A stretch of 64,000 bases of DNA from Romboutsia maritimum (GTDB taxonomy: Bacteria; Bacillota; Clostridia; Peptostreptococcales; Peptostreptococcaceae). Location of the stretch: assembly GCF_002251085.2 (NCBI RefSeq), contig NZ_NOJZ02000003.1:62001-126000 (forward strand), written 5' to 3'. Below the pieces are notes generated by a model. The model was given only the letters and a program-made list of their open reading frames with translations, was not told the DNA's origin and made no database searches. Each line of letters opens with the position of its first letter. Position 1 is the stretch's first letter. Shown piece by piece: positions 8,189 to 19,597 of this stretch. The translations under genes were made by a program, and so were the position numbers.

Positions 8189-8269
8189 TAATACATGTTA
8201 ATTTCAACAAAATAAGACGATATGAGTAAATCACTTGTATTTATAAGAAGGGCTTAAGGGTGAGCAGGT

Positions 8270-9208
8270 ATGGAAAATCTAATTTTATCTTTTAATGTTG
8301 TCCTTCCATTGTTTTTTACAATGGCTTTAGGATATTTTATGAAAAGAATTGGCATGTATGATGATAAAGTTTTAAAAGTTATGAACAGTGTAACATTTAA
8401 AACATTCTTACCATTGCTATTATTTTATAATGTTTATAAAACCGATATGGATGGTTCATTTAATCCTAAATTAATGATTTTTGCTACACTTAGTATAATA
8501 ATACTCTTCATTGTATTATGTTTTATAATTCCTTTTATCGAAAATGACAATAAAAAACGTGGTGTGTTAATCCAAGGAATTTTTCGTAGTAACTTTGTAA
8601 TCTTCGGACTTCCTGTTACAGCTTCGATTTTTGGAGATGATAAAGTCGGAGTTGCTGCTATCTTAATCTCAGTTATAGTGCCTCTTTTCAATTTTTTATC
8701 TGTATTTGCACTTGAAATTTTCAGAGGTGGAAAAATAGATTTAAAAAAAATAATAAAAGGTGTTATCACAAATCCACTTATAATTGCATCTGCAATAGGT
8801 TTAACTTTTATATACTTAGGAATTAAACTACCTTATGTTATAGAAAAAACTGTTAGTGATATTTCTAAAGTAGCTACTCCACTTTCACTTATTTTATTAG
8901 GTGGGTCGTTTGAGTTTAGTGAAGTTAAAAATCACTTAAAACAAATGATAATAGGTGTATTTTCTAAATTAATATTAGTGCCATGTATTTTTATACCTAT
9001 TAGTATTTATGTTGGTTTTAGAGGTATTGAGCTTTTATGCTTGATGATAATTTTTGCTGCACCTACTGCTGTTTCATCATTTACAATGGCTCAGCAAATG
9101 GATGCTGATAGCGAACTTGCAGGTCAGATAGTTGTATTCAGTTCAGCATTTTGTGTACTTACAGTATTTATATGGATATTTATTTTAAAGCAACTTGTAC
9201 TTATTTAA
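8270..9208 (+). CDS. AEC (auxin efflux carrier) family transporter
   Basis: 312 residues with ten hydrophobic segments in the two-times-five pattern of the AEC family; typical features are FTMALGYFMKR at the N-terminus, FGLPVTASIFGDD in the middle and PTAVSSFTMAQQMDAD in the second half. These are secondary carriers for organic acids such as malate or, in some bacteria, amino-acid-like compounds; the substrate cannot be read here. It is the only rightward gene in an otherwise leftward glycolysis/trans-translation cluster, so probably an insertion between secG and rnr. Ribosome-binding site is modest (AGGGTGAGCAGGT). Confidence 0.9.
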   Translation: MENLILSFNVVLPLFFTMALGYFMKRIGMYDDKVLKVMNSVTFKTFLPLLLFYNVYKTDMDGSFNPKLMIFATLSIIILFIVLCFIIPFIENDNKKRGVLIQGIFRSNFVIFGLPVTASIFGDDKVGVAAILISVIVPLFNFLSVFALEIFRGGKIDLKKIIKGVITNPLIIASAIGLTFIYLGIKLPYVIEKTVSDISKVATPLSLILLGGSFEFSEVKNHLKQMIIGVFSKLILVPCIFIPISIYVGFRGIELLCLMIIFAAPTAVSSFTMAQQMDADSELAGQIVVFSSAFCVLTVFIWIFILKQLVLI

Positions 9209-9271
9209 AATAACTCTATAAAATAAGATAATAAAAACCAAAACTTGATTATATCAATTAATTAATATACA

Positions 9272-9321
9272 AAAGGAGCTATCTTTAAATAGAAAATTTT
9301 TCTATTCTCGATAGCTCCTTT
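9272..9321 (+). terminator. Hairpin terminator after the AEC transporter gene
   Basis: AAAGGAGCTATC pairs with GATAGCTCCTTT across an inner stem-loop (AATAGAAA/TTTCTATT); likely works for both converging transcripts (the transporter gene and secG). Confidence 0.75.
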
Positions 9322-9390
9322 ACTTAAAAACTAAATTCAATTTTTAAACTTGATGCTTATACACTATGTTAAATAATGGCCAATTATTTA

Positions 9391-9609
9391 CTACATCATA
9401 AGTAATGCTAGTGCGTTTAAGAAGAATAATACTGCTGTTATCTTTGTTACTCTACCAAGAAAGGCTTCTTTTCCTTTTGGTTTAAAATAACTTTGATTGC
9501 CTTCTCCACCATATTGTGAAGGAAGAGCACTTTTAGTATCTTGAGGCATTATACTAGCTACAAGTATTATAGATAATACCATTTGCAGTCCCATTAAAAA
9601 GTTATTCAT
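9391..9609 (-). CDS. secG: Preprotein translocase subunit SecG
   Basis: 72 residues, two transmembrane helices (about 3-20 and 53-70) joined by a loop with the typical ALPSQYGGEG ... FLGRVTKITA pattern. Small accessory subunit of the SecYEG channel in the cytoplasmic membrane. ATG behind AGGAGGG. Lies after eno; secG-rnr-smpB is the common clostridial order, here interrupted by the AEC transporter gene. Confidence 0.95.
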   Translation of the reverse strand: MNNFLMGLQMVLSIILVASIMPQDTKSALPSQYGGEGNQSYFKPKGKEAFLGRVTKITAVLFFLNALALLMM

Positions 9610-9735
9610 GATAACCCTCCTAAATTTATATGCATATTAAAATTTTATCCATCCTTTAGTCTATCATAATCACCATTCAAATTCAAGTTTTCACCCTTTA
9701 TTTGTATGTTTTATCATTTCCCCTAAATTTGTAAA

Positions 9736-9839
9736 TTAACCTAGCCAAGGGATGAGATATAAGTTCCGCCGACATTTGCAGGTATGGTTTTGACCTGCAT
9801 GGAGGAGAACTTATATTCATCCCTAAGGTTTTAGGTTAA
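9736..9839. repeat. Long stepped hairpin behind eno
   Basis: Nested complementary arms from outside in: TTAACCTA/TAGGTTAA, AGGGATG/CATCCCT, ATATAAGTTC/GAACTTATAT and GCAGGT/ACCTGC, about 104 bases in all. No T-run. Inner word GCAAATGT on the minus strand is shared with the element at 5337-5426, suggesting a dispersed family. Confidence 0.7.
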
Positions 9840-9858
9840 TCACAAAATCTTTATGTTT

Positions 9859-11199
<1,341 letters not shown>

Positions 11200-11245
11200 T
11201 TACATACAGATTTATATTAAATATAAATTTGTAAATTTTGGCATA

Positions 11246-12775
11246 TTATTTTCTTATTAATGAATGACCAGTCATTTCTTCTGGTTTATCTAAATTCATC
11301 ATGTCAAGTACTGTTGGTGCTATATCAGATAATTTCCCATCATCTAATAAAGTTGAATTTTTATATTCTTCTCCAACAACTATAAATGGTACTGGATTAG
11401 TAGAATGTGCTGTTATAGTTTTTCCTGTCTCAAGATTCTGCATATATTCAGCATTTCCATGGTCCGCAGTTATTATTGTACTTCCGCCCACTTCTAATAG
11501 TTTATCTACTAACTTTCCTACACAATTATCTACAGTCTCAACTGCCTTAGTTGCAGCTTCTATGTTTCCTGTATGACCTACCATATCAGGATTTGCAAAG
11601 TTTACAACTATAAAGTCATATTTATCTTCATCTATTTTAGATATTATTTTATCTAACAATTCTGGAGCAGACATTTCTGGCTGTAAATCATAAGTAGCAA
11701 CCTTTGGTGACGGTATTAATAACCTATCTTCACCTTTATTTGGTTCTTCTACCCCTCCATTAAAGAAGAAAGTAACATGAGCATATTTTTCTGTTTCAGC
11801 TGCTCTTAATTGAGATTTTCCATTTTTAGCTAAATATTCTCCTAATGTATTAGTTAATGATTGAGGTTTAAACGCTATATGAACATTTTTTATGGTTATA
11901 TCATATTCTGTTAAACCTACAAAGAATGTCTTAATACAAGGTCTCTCAAATCCAACAAATTCATCACATATTAATGCTCTAGTTATTTGTCTTGCCCTAT
12001 CTGGTCTAAAGTTACCAAATACTATAGTGCAATTTTCCTTTATAGTAGCTATAGGTTTTCCATCTTTAACTATAACAGTAGGTAATACAAACTCATCATT
12101 TTTTCCATTATCATAAGATTTTTGAACAGCTTCAATTGCTGAAGACGCAATTTCGCCTTTTCCTTGCGCTATTGCATTATATGCTAATTCTATTCTGTCC
12201 CATCTTTTATCTCTATCCATAGCATAGTATCTACCAGAAATACTAGCAAATTCACCTACACCAAATTCATCCATAGTTTTTTGAATGTCTTTAATATATG
12301 TTATTGCACTTTGAGGATCTGTATCTCTACCATCTGTAAATGCATGAACATAAACATTTTGAACATCCTTTTCTTTTGCCATCTTAATTAATGCTTTAAG
12401 ATGTTCTATATGGGAGTGTACTCCACCATCAGACAATAACCCCATTAAGTGAAGTTCATGTTTTTTTGCATTATCCATAGCTTGGCATAATACTTCATTT
12501 TCAAAAAATTCTCCATCTTTTATTGCTTTTGAAACTCTAGTTAAATCTTGATATACTATTCTTCCTGCCCCTATATTAGTATGTCCTACTTCTGAGTTTC
12601 CCATTTGTCCTTCAGGTAAACCTACATCAAGTCCACTAGCTTTTATTAAAGTATTTGGATATTCCTTAGTTATCTTATCTAAGTTGGGAGTTTTTGCATT
12701 AGCAATTGCATTGCCTTTTTTCTCCTTAGTGTATCCAAAACCGTCCATGATGATTAAAGAAACTGGTTTTTTCAT
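11246..12775 (-). CDS. gpmI: 2,3-bisphosphoglycerate-independent phosphoglycerate mutase
   Basis: 509 residues, alkaline-phosphatase superfamily, two Mn ions. The start is ATG at 12775, eight bases after AAGGAG; an upstream GTG overlaps that site. Phosphoserine region GQMGNSEVGHTNIGAGR is at about residue 58, and metal ligands lie in MDGFGYT, ADHGNAEYM and the HS of TITAHSTNPVP. Interconverts 3- and 2-phosphoglycerate. Follows tpiA by 12 bases and precedes eno. Confidence 0.98.
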   Translation of the reverse strand: MKKPVSLIIMDGFGYTKEKKGNAIANAKTPNLDKITKEYPNTLIKASGLDVGLPEGQMGNSEVGHTNIGAGRIVYQDLTRVSKAIKDGEFFENEVLCQAMDNAKKHELHLMGLLSDGGVHSHIEHLKALIKMAKEKDVQNVYVHAFTDGRDTDPQSAITYIKDIQKTMDEFGVGEFASISGRYYAMDRDKRWDRIELAYNAIAQGKGEIASSAIEAVQKSYDNGKNDEFVLPTVIVKDGKPIATIKENCTIVFGNFRPDRARQITRALICDEFVGFERPCIKTFFVGLTEYDITIKNVHIAFKPQSLTNTLGEYLAKNGKSQLRAAETEKYAHVTFFFNGGVEEPNKGEDRLLIPSPKVATYDLQPEMSAPELLDKIISKIDEDKYDFIVVNFANPDMVGHTGNIEAATKAVETVDNCVGKLVDKLLEVGGSTIITADHGNAEYMQNLETGKTITAHSTNPVPFIVVGEEYKNSTLLDDGKLSDIAPTVLDMMNLDKPEEMTGHSLIRK

Positions 12776-12787
12776 ATACTTCACTCC

Positions 12788-13534
12788 TTAGAAATTAACA
12801 AGCTCTATAAAGTCACTAGATTTTAGACTAGCTCCTCCAACTAAAGCTCCATCTATATCACTTTGATTCATTATTTCTGATACGTTTGAAGGCTTAACAC
12901 TTCCACCGTATTGTATTCTAACTTTATCAGCTAACTCTTTACCATATACTCCAGTTACAACTTCTCTTATGTATGATATAACTTCATTTGCTTGTTGTGC
13001 CGTTGCAGTTTTTCCAGTTCCTATAGCCCAGATTGGTTCATAAGCTATAACAACCTTATGTAAATCTTCATTAGCTACATTTTTTAATCCTTCTTCAACT
13101 TGAACTTTGCAAATATCCTTAGTTTGATTTGCTTCTCTTTGCTCTAAAGTTTCACCAACACAAACTATTGGGTCTATTTTTACTTCTAAAGCTTTTAAAA
13201 CTTTTTTATTTACAGCTTCATTAGTTTCATTGAAGTATTGTCTTCTTTCTGAGTGACCTATTACAACATAGTCCATATCTAATTCTTTTAACATAAGAGG
13301 TGATATTTCTCCTGTAAATGCCCCTTTTTCTTCAAAATGCATATTTTGAGCGCCTATTTTTATATTAGTTCCTTGAGTTGCTTCTTTTAAGTCTTTTAAT
13401 AATGTAAAAGGTGCACATATAACTGCTTCTACATCAGTATTATTAACTTTTCCTTTAACATCATTCACAAATTCTAAAGCTTCTTTTATTGTTTTATGCA
13501 TTTTCCAATTTCCTGCTATTATAGGTTTTCTCAT
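12788..13534 (-). CDS. tpiA: Triosephosphate isomerase
   Basis: 248 residues, ATG behind GGAGG (start at [14 protein letters not shown]). Catalytic residues visible: Lys in NWKMHK, His in IGHSERR, Glu in [11 protein letters not shown]; phosphate loop YGGSVKP. Interconverts DHAP and glyceraldehyde-3-phosphate. Between pgk and gpmI in the glycolytic operon. Confidence 0.99.
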   Translation of the reverse strand: MRKPIIAGNWKMHKTIKEALEFVNDVKGKVNNTDVEAVICAPFTLLKDLKEATQGTNIKIGAQNMHFEEKGAFTGEISPLMLKELDMDYVVIGHSERRQYFNETNEAVNKKVLKALEVKIDPIVCVGETLEQREANQTKDICKVQVEEGLKNVANEDLHKVVIAYEPIWAIGTGKTATAQQANEVISYIREVVTGVYGKELADKVRIQYGGSVKPSNVSEIMNQSDIDGALVGGASLKSSDFIELVNF

Positions 13535-13596
13535 CTTATATTCCTCCACCAACAATATTTTCTATCTATATATATTGATTCTGTTTTATTTTTAAA

Positions 13597-14799
13597 TTAT
13601 TTATTATCTAAAGCTACTATTCCTGGTAATTCTTTACCTTCTAAAAATTCTAATGATGCTCCTCCACCTGTAGATACATGAGTCATCTTATCTCCAAATC
13701 CTAATTGGTTAACAGCTGCAGCACTGTCTCCTCCACCGATTACAGTAGTTGCATCATTTAAATTAGCCATAGCTTTTGCTACTGCTAATGTACCTTTTGC
13801 AAAGTTTTCAAATTCAAATACTCCCATTGGTCCGTTCCACACTATTGTTTTTGAATTATTTACTGTATTTACATATCTTTCAGTAGTCTTTGGTCCTATA
13901 TCAAGTCCCATATATCCATCTTGTATATTTTCATCTTCAGTTATCACTGGAGTTGCCTCAGCTGAAAATTTATCACTAACAATATTATCTATTGGTAATA
14001 GTAAATTAACACCTTTAGATTTTGCTTTTTGAATCATTTCTTTAGCATATTCTACTTTATCTTCTTCTACTAATGAAGTTCCTATGCTATATCCCTGTGC
14101 TTTTAAAAATGTATATGCCATTCCTCCACCTATTATTAAGTTATCAACTTTTTCTAATAATTCATTTATAACTGCTATTTTATCAGAAACTTTAGCTCCT
14201 CCTAATATTGCAGTGAAAGGTCTAACTGGTTTTGCAACTGCTTCTCCTAAAAATTTTAATTCTTTTTGAATTAAGTATCCACAAGCTCTTTCTTCTAAAA
14301 ACTGTCCCGCACCTACTGTTGAACAATGTGCTCTATGAGCAGTTCCAAACGCATCATTTACAAATATATCTGCTAAAGAAGCTAATTCTTTAGAATAATT
14401 TTCTTCATTTTTAGTTTCTTCTTTTCTATATCTAGTATTTTGTAATAATACTACGTCTTTATTTTTCATGTTATCAACTGCAGCTTTTGCATTTTCACCA
14501 ACAACGTTATCATCAGATGCAAATACAACTTCTTTATTTAGCATTTCAGATAATCTTTTAGCTACTGGAGCTAATGATAATTCTGCTTTTGCTTCTCCTT
14601 TTGGTTTTCCTAAATGAGAACATAATATAACTTTTGCTCCATTTTCAATTAAATATTTTATAGTTGGAAGTGCTCCGTTTAATCTATTTTCATCAGTTAT
14701 AATTCCATCTTTTAATGGAACATTAAAATCGCATCTTAATAATACTTTTTTCCCACATACATTTATATCTTCTATAGTTTTTTTATTAAGCATTGACAT
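13597..14799 (-). CDS. pgk: Phosphoglycerate kinase
   Basis: 400 residues, ATG behind AAGGAG. Both Rossmann-like halves present: substrate-side motif [10 protein letters not shown] (about residue 20) and nucleotide-side motifs [18 protein letters not shown] and GGGDSAAAV near the C-terminus. Makes ATP from 1,3-bisphosphoglycerate. A terminator separates it from gapA, and it has its own extended -10 promoter, so pgk-tpiA-gpmI-eno can be transcribed independently of CggR. Confidence 0.99.
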   Translation of the reverse strand: MSMLNKKTIEDINVCGKKVLLRCDFNVPLKDGIITDENRLNGALPTIKYLIENGAKVILCSHLGKPKGEAKAELSLAPVAKRLSEMLNKEVVFASDDNVVGENAKAAVDNMKNKDVVLLQNTRYRKEETKNEENYSKELASLADIFVNDAFGTAHRAHCSTVGAGQFLEERACGYLIQKELKFLGEAVAKPVRPFTAILGGAKVSDKIAVINELLEKVDNLIIGGGMAYTFLKAQGYSIGTSLVEEDKVEYAKEMIQKAKSKGVNLLLPIDNIVSDKFSAEATPVITEDENIQDGYMGLDIGPKTTERYVNTVNNSKTIVWNGPMGVFEFENFAKGTLAVAKAMANLNDATTVIGGGDSAAAVNQLGFGDKMTHVSTGGGASLEFLEGKELPGIVALDNK

Positions 14800-14845
14800 G
14801 GTTATATCTCCTTTATAAAAAATAACTTTAATCTTTTTTATTAAT

Positions 14846-14854
14846 AGTATAACA
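14846..14854 (-). promoter_or_regulatory. Extended -10 promoter before pgk
   Basis: Minus strand TGTTATACT (TGNTATACT). No convincing -35 at the right distance, as is common for extended -10 promoters. Lies between the gapA terminator and the pgk start. Confidence 0.5.
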
Positions 14855-14944
14855 TATTTCTTTATTTGTACATATTTCGTATGTTATTTTTTTTATTTTT
14901 TTATATTTAGTGTATCACATTGTTGATTTTAAGATTTTATTATG

Positions 14945-14987
14945 CAAAAAAGTCCGAGCCCGTAGTATAAAACTACAAACCCGGACT
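14945..14987 (-). terminator. Terminator between gapA and pgk
   Basis: Minus strand AGTCCGGG-TTTGTAGT ... ACTACGGGCTCGGACT followed by TTTTTT; the stop of gapA is 10 bases upstream. Confidence 0.9.
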
Positions 14988-14996
14988 GGTATCAAA

Positions 14997-16004
14997 TTAC
15001 TTAGCTAAACTAGCAAAGTATCCTAATGTTCTTATTAATTGAGATGTATAAGACATTTCATTATCATACCAAGAAACAACCTTAACTAATTGCTCTTTAT
15101 TTACTTCCATAACTTTTGTTTGTGTAGCATCAAATAATGATCCATAGTTTATTCCTATTATATCAGAAGATACTAATGGTTCTTCAGTATATCCAAACGA
15201 TTCATTTGAAGCAGCTTTCATAGCTTCATTTATTTCTTCTACTGTAACTTTTTTATCTAAAGTACAAACTAACTCAGTTAAAGAGCCAGTTATAACAGGA
15301 ACCCTTTGAGCTCCACCATCTAATTTACCTTTTAATTCAGGTATTACTAATCCTATAGCTTTTGCTGCACCAGTAGTATTAGGAACTATATTAGAAGCAG
15401 CTGCTCTAGCTCTTCTTAAATCTCCTTTAGCATGAGGTCCATCTAATGTATTTTGGTCATTAGTATAAGCATGTATAGTAGTCATAAATCCTTTTTGTAA
15501 TCCAAATTTATCATTTAATACTTTAGCCATTGGTGCTAAACAGTTAGTTGTACAAGAAGCTCCTGATATAACCGTCTCACTTCCATCTAATATATCATTA
15601 TTTACATTAAATACTACAGTTTTTATATCTCCTGTTGCAGGTGCAGATATAACAACTTTTTTAGCTCCAGCTTCTAAGTGAAGTCCTGCTTTTTCTTGAG
15701 AAGTAAAGAATCCAGTACATTCTAATACTATATCTACCTCTAATTCTTTCCAAGGTAAATCTGCTGGATTTCTTTCTGCTGTTACTTTTATTTCGTTTTT
15801 GTTAACAACAAAAGCTCCTTCTTTAACTTCTATTTCTCCATTAAATCTTCCTTGAGCTGAATCATATTTAAATAAATGTGCTAATGTTTTAGCATCTGTT
15901 AAATCATTTATTGCTACTACTTCAAATTTATCAGTTTGCTCCATTAATTTTCTTAAAGCTAATCTTCCTATTCTACCGAAACCATTTATCGCTACTTTAA
16001 CCAT
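14997..16004 (-). CDS. gapA: Glyceraldehyde-3-phosphate dehydrogenase (NAD)
   Basis: 335 residues. NAD-binding N-terminus [12 protein letters not shown] and catalytic Cys in [12 protein letters not shown] with His in [10 protein letters not shown]. Oxidative phosphorylation of glyceraldehyde-3-phosphate. ATG behind GGAGG. Downstream of cggR by 68 bases that contain a small stem (ACTAGC/GCTAGT) and no promoter I can defend, so it should be read from the CggR-controlled promoter. A strong terminator follows. Confidence 0.99.
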   Translation of the reverse strand: MVKVAINGFGRIGRLALRKLMEQTDKFEVVAINDLTDAKTLAHLFKYDSAQGRFNGEIEVKEGAFVVNKNEIKVTAERNPADLPWKELEVDIVLECTGFFTSQEKAGLHLEAGAKKVVISAPATGDIKTVVFNVNNDILDGSETVISGASCTTNCLAPMAKVLNDKFGLQKGFMTTIHAYTNDQNTLDGPHAKGDLRRARAAASNIVPNTTGAAKAIGLVIPELKGKLDGGAQRVPVITGSLTELVCTLDKKVTVEEINEAMKAASNESFGYTEEPLVSSDIIGINYGSLFDATQTKVMEVNKEQLVKVVSWYDNEMSYTSQLIRTLGYFASLAK

Positions 16005-16072
16005 GTTGCTACCTCCTATAAAGTAAAAAATGTGTGTGTTTATGTTATTACTAGCCTAGCTAGTTAGTTACT

Positions 16073-17095
16073 CTATAATAGTTCTAATATCCTATAAGCA
16101 CTTTCTTCATCTGTTACAAGTGCTATATTTTTATTTATTTTTGATATGGCAATAAAAGCTTCTGCCTTTCTAGCTCCTGCAAATATGGCAATAGTTTCTC
16201 TTCCATTTCTAAAAGCATCTAAGTCAATACCTACTGTATTTAACTTATAAACTATATCTCCATTTTTATTGAAGTAATAACCAAAGGCTTCTCCTACTGC
16301 TCCTTTTGAATTTATCTCTTTTATTCTTTCACTAGGAAGTTTTCTTCTTTTAGCCATTTCATCTGCTCTACCTATTCCAAAAACTAATACATTTGTTTTT
16401 TCTATATAATCTAATGTTCTCTTAATTTCTGGCTCTTGAATTAAGGTTTTCATTGCTTTTTCACCTAATTCGTCTGGTATATTTAATAATTTATATTGTG
16501 AATTTAGTTTATTGCTAACTATAGATACTATATTATTGGATTGCATTTGAACATCTTTTCCCATACTTCCTCTCGCTGGAACTACTGTAATTGAATTATA
16601 CTTTTTATCAGATTTGATACAATTTGCAAATTCTAGCATTGTACTTCCACCTGTTAAAGAAACTGTATCTCCATCTTTTAGTGTATTTAAAAAATATTCT
16701 GCTCCATATTTAGCTACATCCGTTAGCAGACTATTATTTTTTTCAAAACTTCCAGGTACTAAGATAACTTTTTTTATACCTAGCTTTTCTTTAACTTTAT
16801 CTTGTAATTGAGATAATCCCATAAGATCTTTCATAATGTCTTTAAGTTCATCTAATAGTAGCTCTCCTTCATCAGTTATTGTCATACCTGATATAGCTAC
16901 ATATATAAGCCCTTGTTCTTTTAGAAACTCCGTTTCAGACCTTACTATTCGTTCACTTATTTCTAATATACTTGATAGTGTTCTTCTTCCTATTGGCTCA
17001 CTTAAAGATATTTGTCTTAAAATAGAGTATCTTCTTTCCATAAGTTCAATTGCTTGTGGAATCAATTTTTTTTGAATTTTTAATAAGTTCTCCAT
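16073..17095 (-). CDS. cggR: Central glycolytic genes repressor CggR (SorC family)
   Basis: 340 residues. N-terminal helix-turn-helix (about 25-62, GRRTLSSILEISERIVRSE) and a C-terminal sugar-phosphate-binding domain (about 90-340, with VILVPGSF, SLTGGSTMLE, NVLVFGIGRADEM). In Bacillus, CggR represses the gapA operon and is released by fructose-1,6-bisphosphate. Gene order cggR-gapA plus GGGAC repeats just downstream of its own promoter supports the same role here. Confidence 0.96.
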   Translation of the reverse strand: MENLLKIQKKLIPQAIELMERRYSILRQISLSEPIGRRTLSSILEISERIVRSETEFLKEQGLIYVAISGMTITDEGELLLDELKDIMKDLMGLSQLQDKVKEKLGIKKVILVPGSFEKNNSLLTDVAKYGAEYFLNTLKDGDTVSLTGGSTMLEFANCIKSDKKYNSITVVPARGSMGKDVQMQSNNIVSIVSNKLNSQYKLLNIPDELGEKAMKTLIQEPEIKRTLDYIEKTNVLVFGIGRADEMAKRRKLPSERIKEINSKGAVGEAFGYYFNKNGDIVYKLNTVGIDLDAFRNGRETIAIFAGARKAEAFIAISKINKNIALVTDEESAYRILELL

Positions 17096-17122
17096 TGCCT
17101 AACTCCTTATTATCATTTACTA

Positions 17123-17162
17123 CGGGTCATTTATTGTCCCTTGTATGTTTTTTAGTCCCACA
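17123..17162 (-). promoter_or_regulatory. Putative CggR operator
   Basis: Minus strand shows GTGGGAC and, 19 bases on, AAGGGAC, followed by GACCC; these match the GGGAC half-sites known for the Bacillus CggR operator. It lies downstream of the -10 (17173-17178), a roadblock position. Confidence 0.7.
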
Positions 17163-17172
17163 AGATAATTTT

Positions 17173-17201
17173 ATTTTAAATCATATATAGATATATTTCA
17201 A
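17173..17201 (-). promoter_or_regulatory. Sigma-A promoter of cggR-gapA
   Basis: TTGAAA, 17 bases, TAAAAT on the minus strand. Confidence 0.75.
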
Positions 17202-17232
17202 TACTTTTTCCAATTTTTACAAATACTTAAAT

Positions 17233-18579
17233 TTAATATTCCTTTCGTCTACTAGAAGATAATATACCTAATTCCTCACGATATTTTGCTACTGTCCTTC
17301 TAGCAATATTAAAACCTTCTTCTTTTAAAATCTTTGAAATTTGTTCGTCACTTAAAGGTTTCTTTTTATTTTCGTCTTTTATTATTTCCTTAATTATCTT
17401 TTTTATGCTTGTACTAGATGCCATCCCCGAATCTTGAGTTTCAATGGCACTGCTGAAAAAGTATCTAAATTCATATAATCCAAAAGGTGTTAACATATAT
17501 TTTCCATTTACTCCTCTACTTATAGTAGATTCATGAAATTCTAACTTTTCTGCTATATCTTTCATTTTTAATGGTTTTATATACATAGTTCCTCTTCTAA
17601 AGAAATCATCTTGTGTATTTACTATCTCTTGTGCAATTTTTAAAACTGTACTTTTTCTACTTTCTATGTTCTTTACTAGCTCTGCTGCTGAATTCAATTT
17701 TTCTTTTATAAATTCTTTAGCATTCTTATCAGATTGTGAATTTTTTAATATTTCTTTATAAAAATTATTTATTTTTATATTACACCCATCTTTTTCATTT
17801 ATATATGTAATAAACTCATTATCAAATTTTTCTACAATTACATCTGGCTGTATATATACACTTTTTTCTGTTGAACATAATCTTCCTGGCTTTGGATTTA
17901 GATTTTTTATTATATTTATCAAGCTTACACATCTTTGCAAAGGTATATTATATTTTTTAGTTATCTCCTTGTACTTATTTTTAGCAATTAAATTTAAATC
18001 ATTGACAACGATTTCCCCTAATATTTCATTATATATTCCTAAGTTTTTCATCTGTATTATTAAACATTCCGAGATATCTCTAGCTCCTACACCTATTGGT
18101 TCTAATTGTTGTATATTTTCTAGACATTCAGTAAAAGTTTTCTTATCAGTACTTAACTCTTTTATTAACTCATTTTCATCTATTCTCAAATATCCATCTT
18201 CATCAAGACTATCAATTATATAGTCACATACACGCTTTTTTTCATTGCTCATCTTATATAAGCTTATTTGAAACTTTAAATCTTCATATAAATTTGATGA
18301 ATACTTTATCATATTCTCTAAATTAAAATCACTATCAGGATTATAATTCGTTTTATTTTGATATGTATATTTTAGATTTTCAATATCCTTTATGTAATCT
18401 TCCCAATTTATCTCACTTCTTTTTTCTACTTCTATAAGTGGATTATCTTCTGCTTCTTTTTTTATTTCTTCATCTAATTCTAACTTACTCATATTTAATA
18501 TAGTTAATGATTGTTTAAGTTGTGTAGTAATTATTAATTTTTGAGACTGAGTTAGTTCTAAGCTCTGATTGAAATTCAT
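17233..18579 (-). CDS. rpoN: RNA polymerase sigma-54 factor
   Basis: 448 residues. Region I (Gln- and Leu-rich, LTQSQKLIITTQLKQSLTIL) binds activators; the core-binding domain follows, then the -12 helix-turn-helix region (about 335-360, MKDIAEKLEFHESTISRGVNGKY) and the C-terminal RpoN box ARRTVAKYREELGI, which reads the -24 element. ATG behind GTGAGGG. The same window holds a likely client: the promoter at 29467-29484 and its activator gene. Upstream of cggR in the same direction; position next to cggR is as in C. difficile (sigL). Confidence 0.98.
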   Translation of the reverse strand: MNFNQSLELTQSQKLIITTQLKQSLTILNMSKLELDEEIKKEAEDNPLIEVEKRSEINWEDYIKDIENLKYTYQNKTNYNPDSDFNLENMIKYSSNLYEDLKFQISLYKMSNEKKRVCDYIIDSLDEDGYLRIDENELIKELSTDKKTFTECLENIQQLEPIGVGARDISECLIIQMKNLGIYNEILGEIVVNDLNLIAKNKYKEITKKYNIPLQRCVSLINIIKNLNPKPGRLCSTEKSVYIQPDVIVEKFDNEFITYINEKDGCNIKINNFYKEILKNSQSDKNAKEFIKEKLNSAAELVKNIESRKSTVLKIAQEIVNTQDDFFRRGTMYIKPLKMKDIAEKLEFHESTISRGVNGKYMLTPFGLYEFRYFFSSAIETQDSGMASSTSIKKIIKEIIKDENKKKPLSDEQISKILKEEGFNIARRTVAKYREELGILSSSRRKEY

Positions 18580-18621
18580 AATCCCTCACCTCATATCTTT
18601 ATATAAATTTTCTAAATTTTA

Positions 18622-18678
18622 AAACCCTTTTGTATAATATATTCTACCATTTAGAATACTATTTGTACAAAAGGGTTT
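18622..18678 (-). terminator. Terminator after hslO
   Basis: AAACCCTTTTGTA pairs with TACAAAAGGGTTT with an inner ATTCTA/TAGAAT stem; T-rich tail on the minus strand. Confidence 0.7.
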
Positions 18679-18698
18679 ATTGTAAATCACTTATTTTT

Positions 18699-19574
18699 CT
18701 ACATTTCTTTTAAAATATCAACTAATTCATCTTCTGTATATTTATACTTTCTATTGCAGAATTGACATCCAACTTCGGCTTCTTTATCTTCTTCTATTAT
18801 TTCCGATAAAGAGTTTTTACCTATCGCTATTAAAACTTTCTTAACTTTTTCTTTTGAACATTCACATTCAAATTTAATTTCACATTTATCCAGTATCTTT
18901 GGACTTAATCCTTCTAGAACTATGTCTAATATTTCTTCTGGAGTGTTTCCCTCTTTTAACATAGTTGTAACTGATTGTAATTTTCCTACGTTTTCTTCTA
19001 ACTTATCTATAGTTTCTTCTGTTGCATCTGGCATAAGTTGAACTATAAATCCTCCAGCATACTCTACTTCAGTTTCTTTTGTAAGTACTCCTAATGCCAC
19101 TACTGAAGGTGTTTGTTCTGATAATGCAAAATAATGAGTAAAATCTTGTGCTATTTCTCCACTTACTAATGGATATGCTCCATTATAAGGTTCTCTAAGC
19201 CCTAAATCTTTTATAACCTTAACTGCACCATTAGTTCCTACAGCTGCAGCTACGTTTAATTTTCCATTCTCATAGTCAGGAACTTGTACATTTGGATTCG
19301 ATACATATCCCTTCACAGTTCCTTTTGAATCTGATGTTGTAAGAATAGTCCCAATAGGACCTCCACCTTTTATTATAACTGTTAATTTATCATTTTCATT
19401 TTTCATCATTAGCCCCATCATAGATGTTGCTGTTAGTGTTCTTCCTAAAGCAGCAGTTGCTACCTTTGTAGTTTCATGTACTGCTCTCGCTTCTTCTACT
19501 ATATTTTTAGTTGTTGATACAAATGCTCTTATTTGTCCATCACCAGCAGTTGCTCTTACTACATAATCTTTCAT
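18699..19574 (-). CDS. hslO: Hsp33 redox-regulated chaperone
   Basis: 291 residues. Holdase chaperone switched on by oxidation plus unfolding. The four zinc cysteines of the redox switch are present near the C-terminus: CEC at about residue 238 and CQFC at about residue 269. N-terminal domain begins with DYVVRATAGDGQIRAF. ATG behind GGAGG. Starts 23 bases after the methyltransferase gene, which itself overlaps the SASP gene; the three probably share a transcript. Confidence 0.97.
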   Translation of the reverse strand: MKDYVVRATAGDGQIRAFVSTTKNIVEEARAVHETTKVATAALGRTLTATSMMGLMMKNENDKLTVIIKGGGPIGTILTTSDSKGTVKGYVSNPNVQVPDYENGKLNVAAAVGTNGAVKVIKDLGLREPYNGAYPLVSGEIAQDFTHYFALSEQTPSVVALGVLTKETEVEYAGGFIVQLMPDATEETIDKLEENVGKLQSVTTMLKEGNTPEEILDIVLEGLSPKILDKCEIKFECECSKEKVKKVLIAIGKNSLSEIIEEDKEAEVGCQFCNRKYKYTEDELVDILKEM

Positions 19575-19597
19575 TGCATTCCTCCAATAAATCTATC

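Noticed and set aside
7575-8269. Chromosomal replication origin
   Set aside because: Three DnaA-like boxes alone are not enough; no dnaA/dnaN neighbours and no unwinding-element pattern with DnaA-trio repeats that I could defend.
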